A stretch of DNA of 13,589 nt from Thermogutta sp. (GTDB lineage Bacteria > Planctomycetota > Planctomycetia > Pirellulales > Thermoguttaceae). The notes below the pieces were generated by a model. The model ran no database searches. It was given only the letters and a program-made list of their open reading frames with translations, and was not told the DNA's origin. Both the position numbers and the translations under genes were made by a program. The stretch lies in assembly GCA_012798155.1 (NCBI GenBank), contig JAAZNR010000566.1, forward strand, positions 1 to 13,589. The letters run 5' to 3'. Numbering within the stretch: the first letter of the stretch is position 1; the number at the start of each line of letters is the position of its first letter. Positions 6,435 through 13,589 of this stretch are shown piece by piece.

Positions 6435-6568
6435 AATCGACTGCGCCGCACGCCGCGGGGGCGGTTCGCCTTGAGGCGGTGCCTGCGAAAATCCCGGCGC
6501 GGCGGAATCGGGAGCCTCGTGCTTCGGTCCGGCGCGTCTTGGTGTTTCCGCGCGGCGAATTGCGTCCT

Positions 6569-6598
6569 TGCTGCATCCTGAAGACGGCCCGTATAATT
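6569..6598 (+). promoter_or_regulatory. Candidate sigma-70 promoter for uvrA
   Basis: A perfect -10 hexamer TATAAT at 6593-6598 is preceded at 18-bp spacing by TTGCTG (6569-6574), a half-matching -35. Transcription would start near 6605, about 50 bases before the uvrA ATG. I see no LexA-type operator by eye. The AT-rich CGTATAATTAACGATT stands out in GC-rich surroundings. Confidence 0.55.
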
Positions 6599-6654
6599 AA
6601 CGATTCGGTCCGACCTCCTCGCAGACGTCTTACCTCCGCAGGTACGCTTCCGGC

Positions 6655-13589
<6,935 letters not shown>

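Noticed and set aside
6435..6568. Terminator or small gene between the EboF-like gene and uvrA
   Set aside because: Only a 4-bp stem (CGCC/GGCG around 6467-6478) without a T-run was seen, and the open frame at 6431-6712 runs into uvrA and has no features.

Overview
The window is GC-rich, almost fully coding on the + strand, and has no rRNA, tRNA, CRISPR array or intact transposase that I can see. The very long UvrA made of two complete UvrA units in tandem, together with an ebo-like gene set, suggests a member of the Planctomycetota. That placement is an inference from gene content, not from a marker gene.

Layout from left to right. (1) Positions 3-1676: two consecutive ABC-2 type permeases of the COG4587/COG3694 kind, 6 bases apart and probably translationally coupled; their ATPase is not in the window and probably lies just upstream. 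(2) Positions 1677-2025: a gene-free spacer holding a MITE-like palindromic element with 13-bp perfect terminal inverted repeats, followed by an 18-bp degenerate tandem repeat that runs into the ribosome binding site of the next gene. (3) Positions 2026-6434: four co-directional genes, namely a xylose-isomerase-like TIM-barrel protein, a UbiA-family membrane prenyltransferase (EboC-like), a second TIM-barrel protein paralogous to the first, and an alkaline-phosphatase-superfamily protein (EboF-like). Together they look like a divergent, shortened version of the ebo cluster, which is known from cyanobacteria, pseudomonads and other bacteria and is implicated in moving or maturing secondary-metabolite precursors. 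No eboA, eboB (TatD-like) or eboD (dehydroquinate-synthase-like) gene is present. Three of the four spacers in front of these genes carry short tandem repeats, with a different unit in each (18, 26 and 17 bp). (4) Positions 6655 to the right edge: uvrA, at least 2311 codons, open at the window end. It has two full UvrA copies, with four intact nucleotide-binding sites and all six expected zinc-binding cysteine clusters, followed by a C-terminal extension of about 250 residues or more that I cannot assign.

The ebo-like proteins plausibly act on one membrane-associated metabolite: UbiA transfers a prenyl or similar group, the TIM barrels isomerise or epimerise a polar precursor, and the phosphatase-like protein acts on a phosphoester. 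The substrate is unknown. The ABC-2 permeases could export a product, but the 349-bp repeat-bearing spacer argues against a single transcript. UvrA has its own plausible promoter and is an independent DNA-repair gene.
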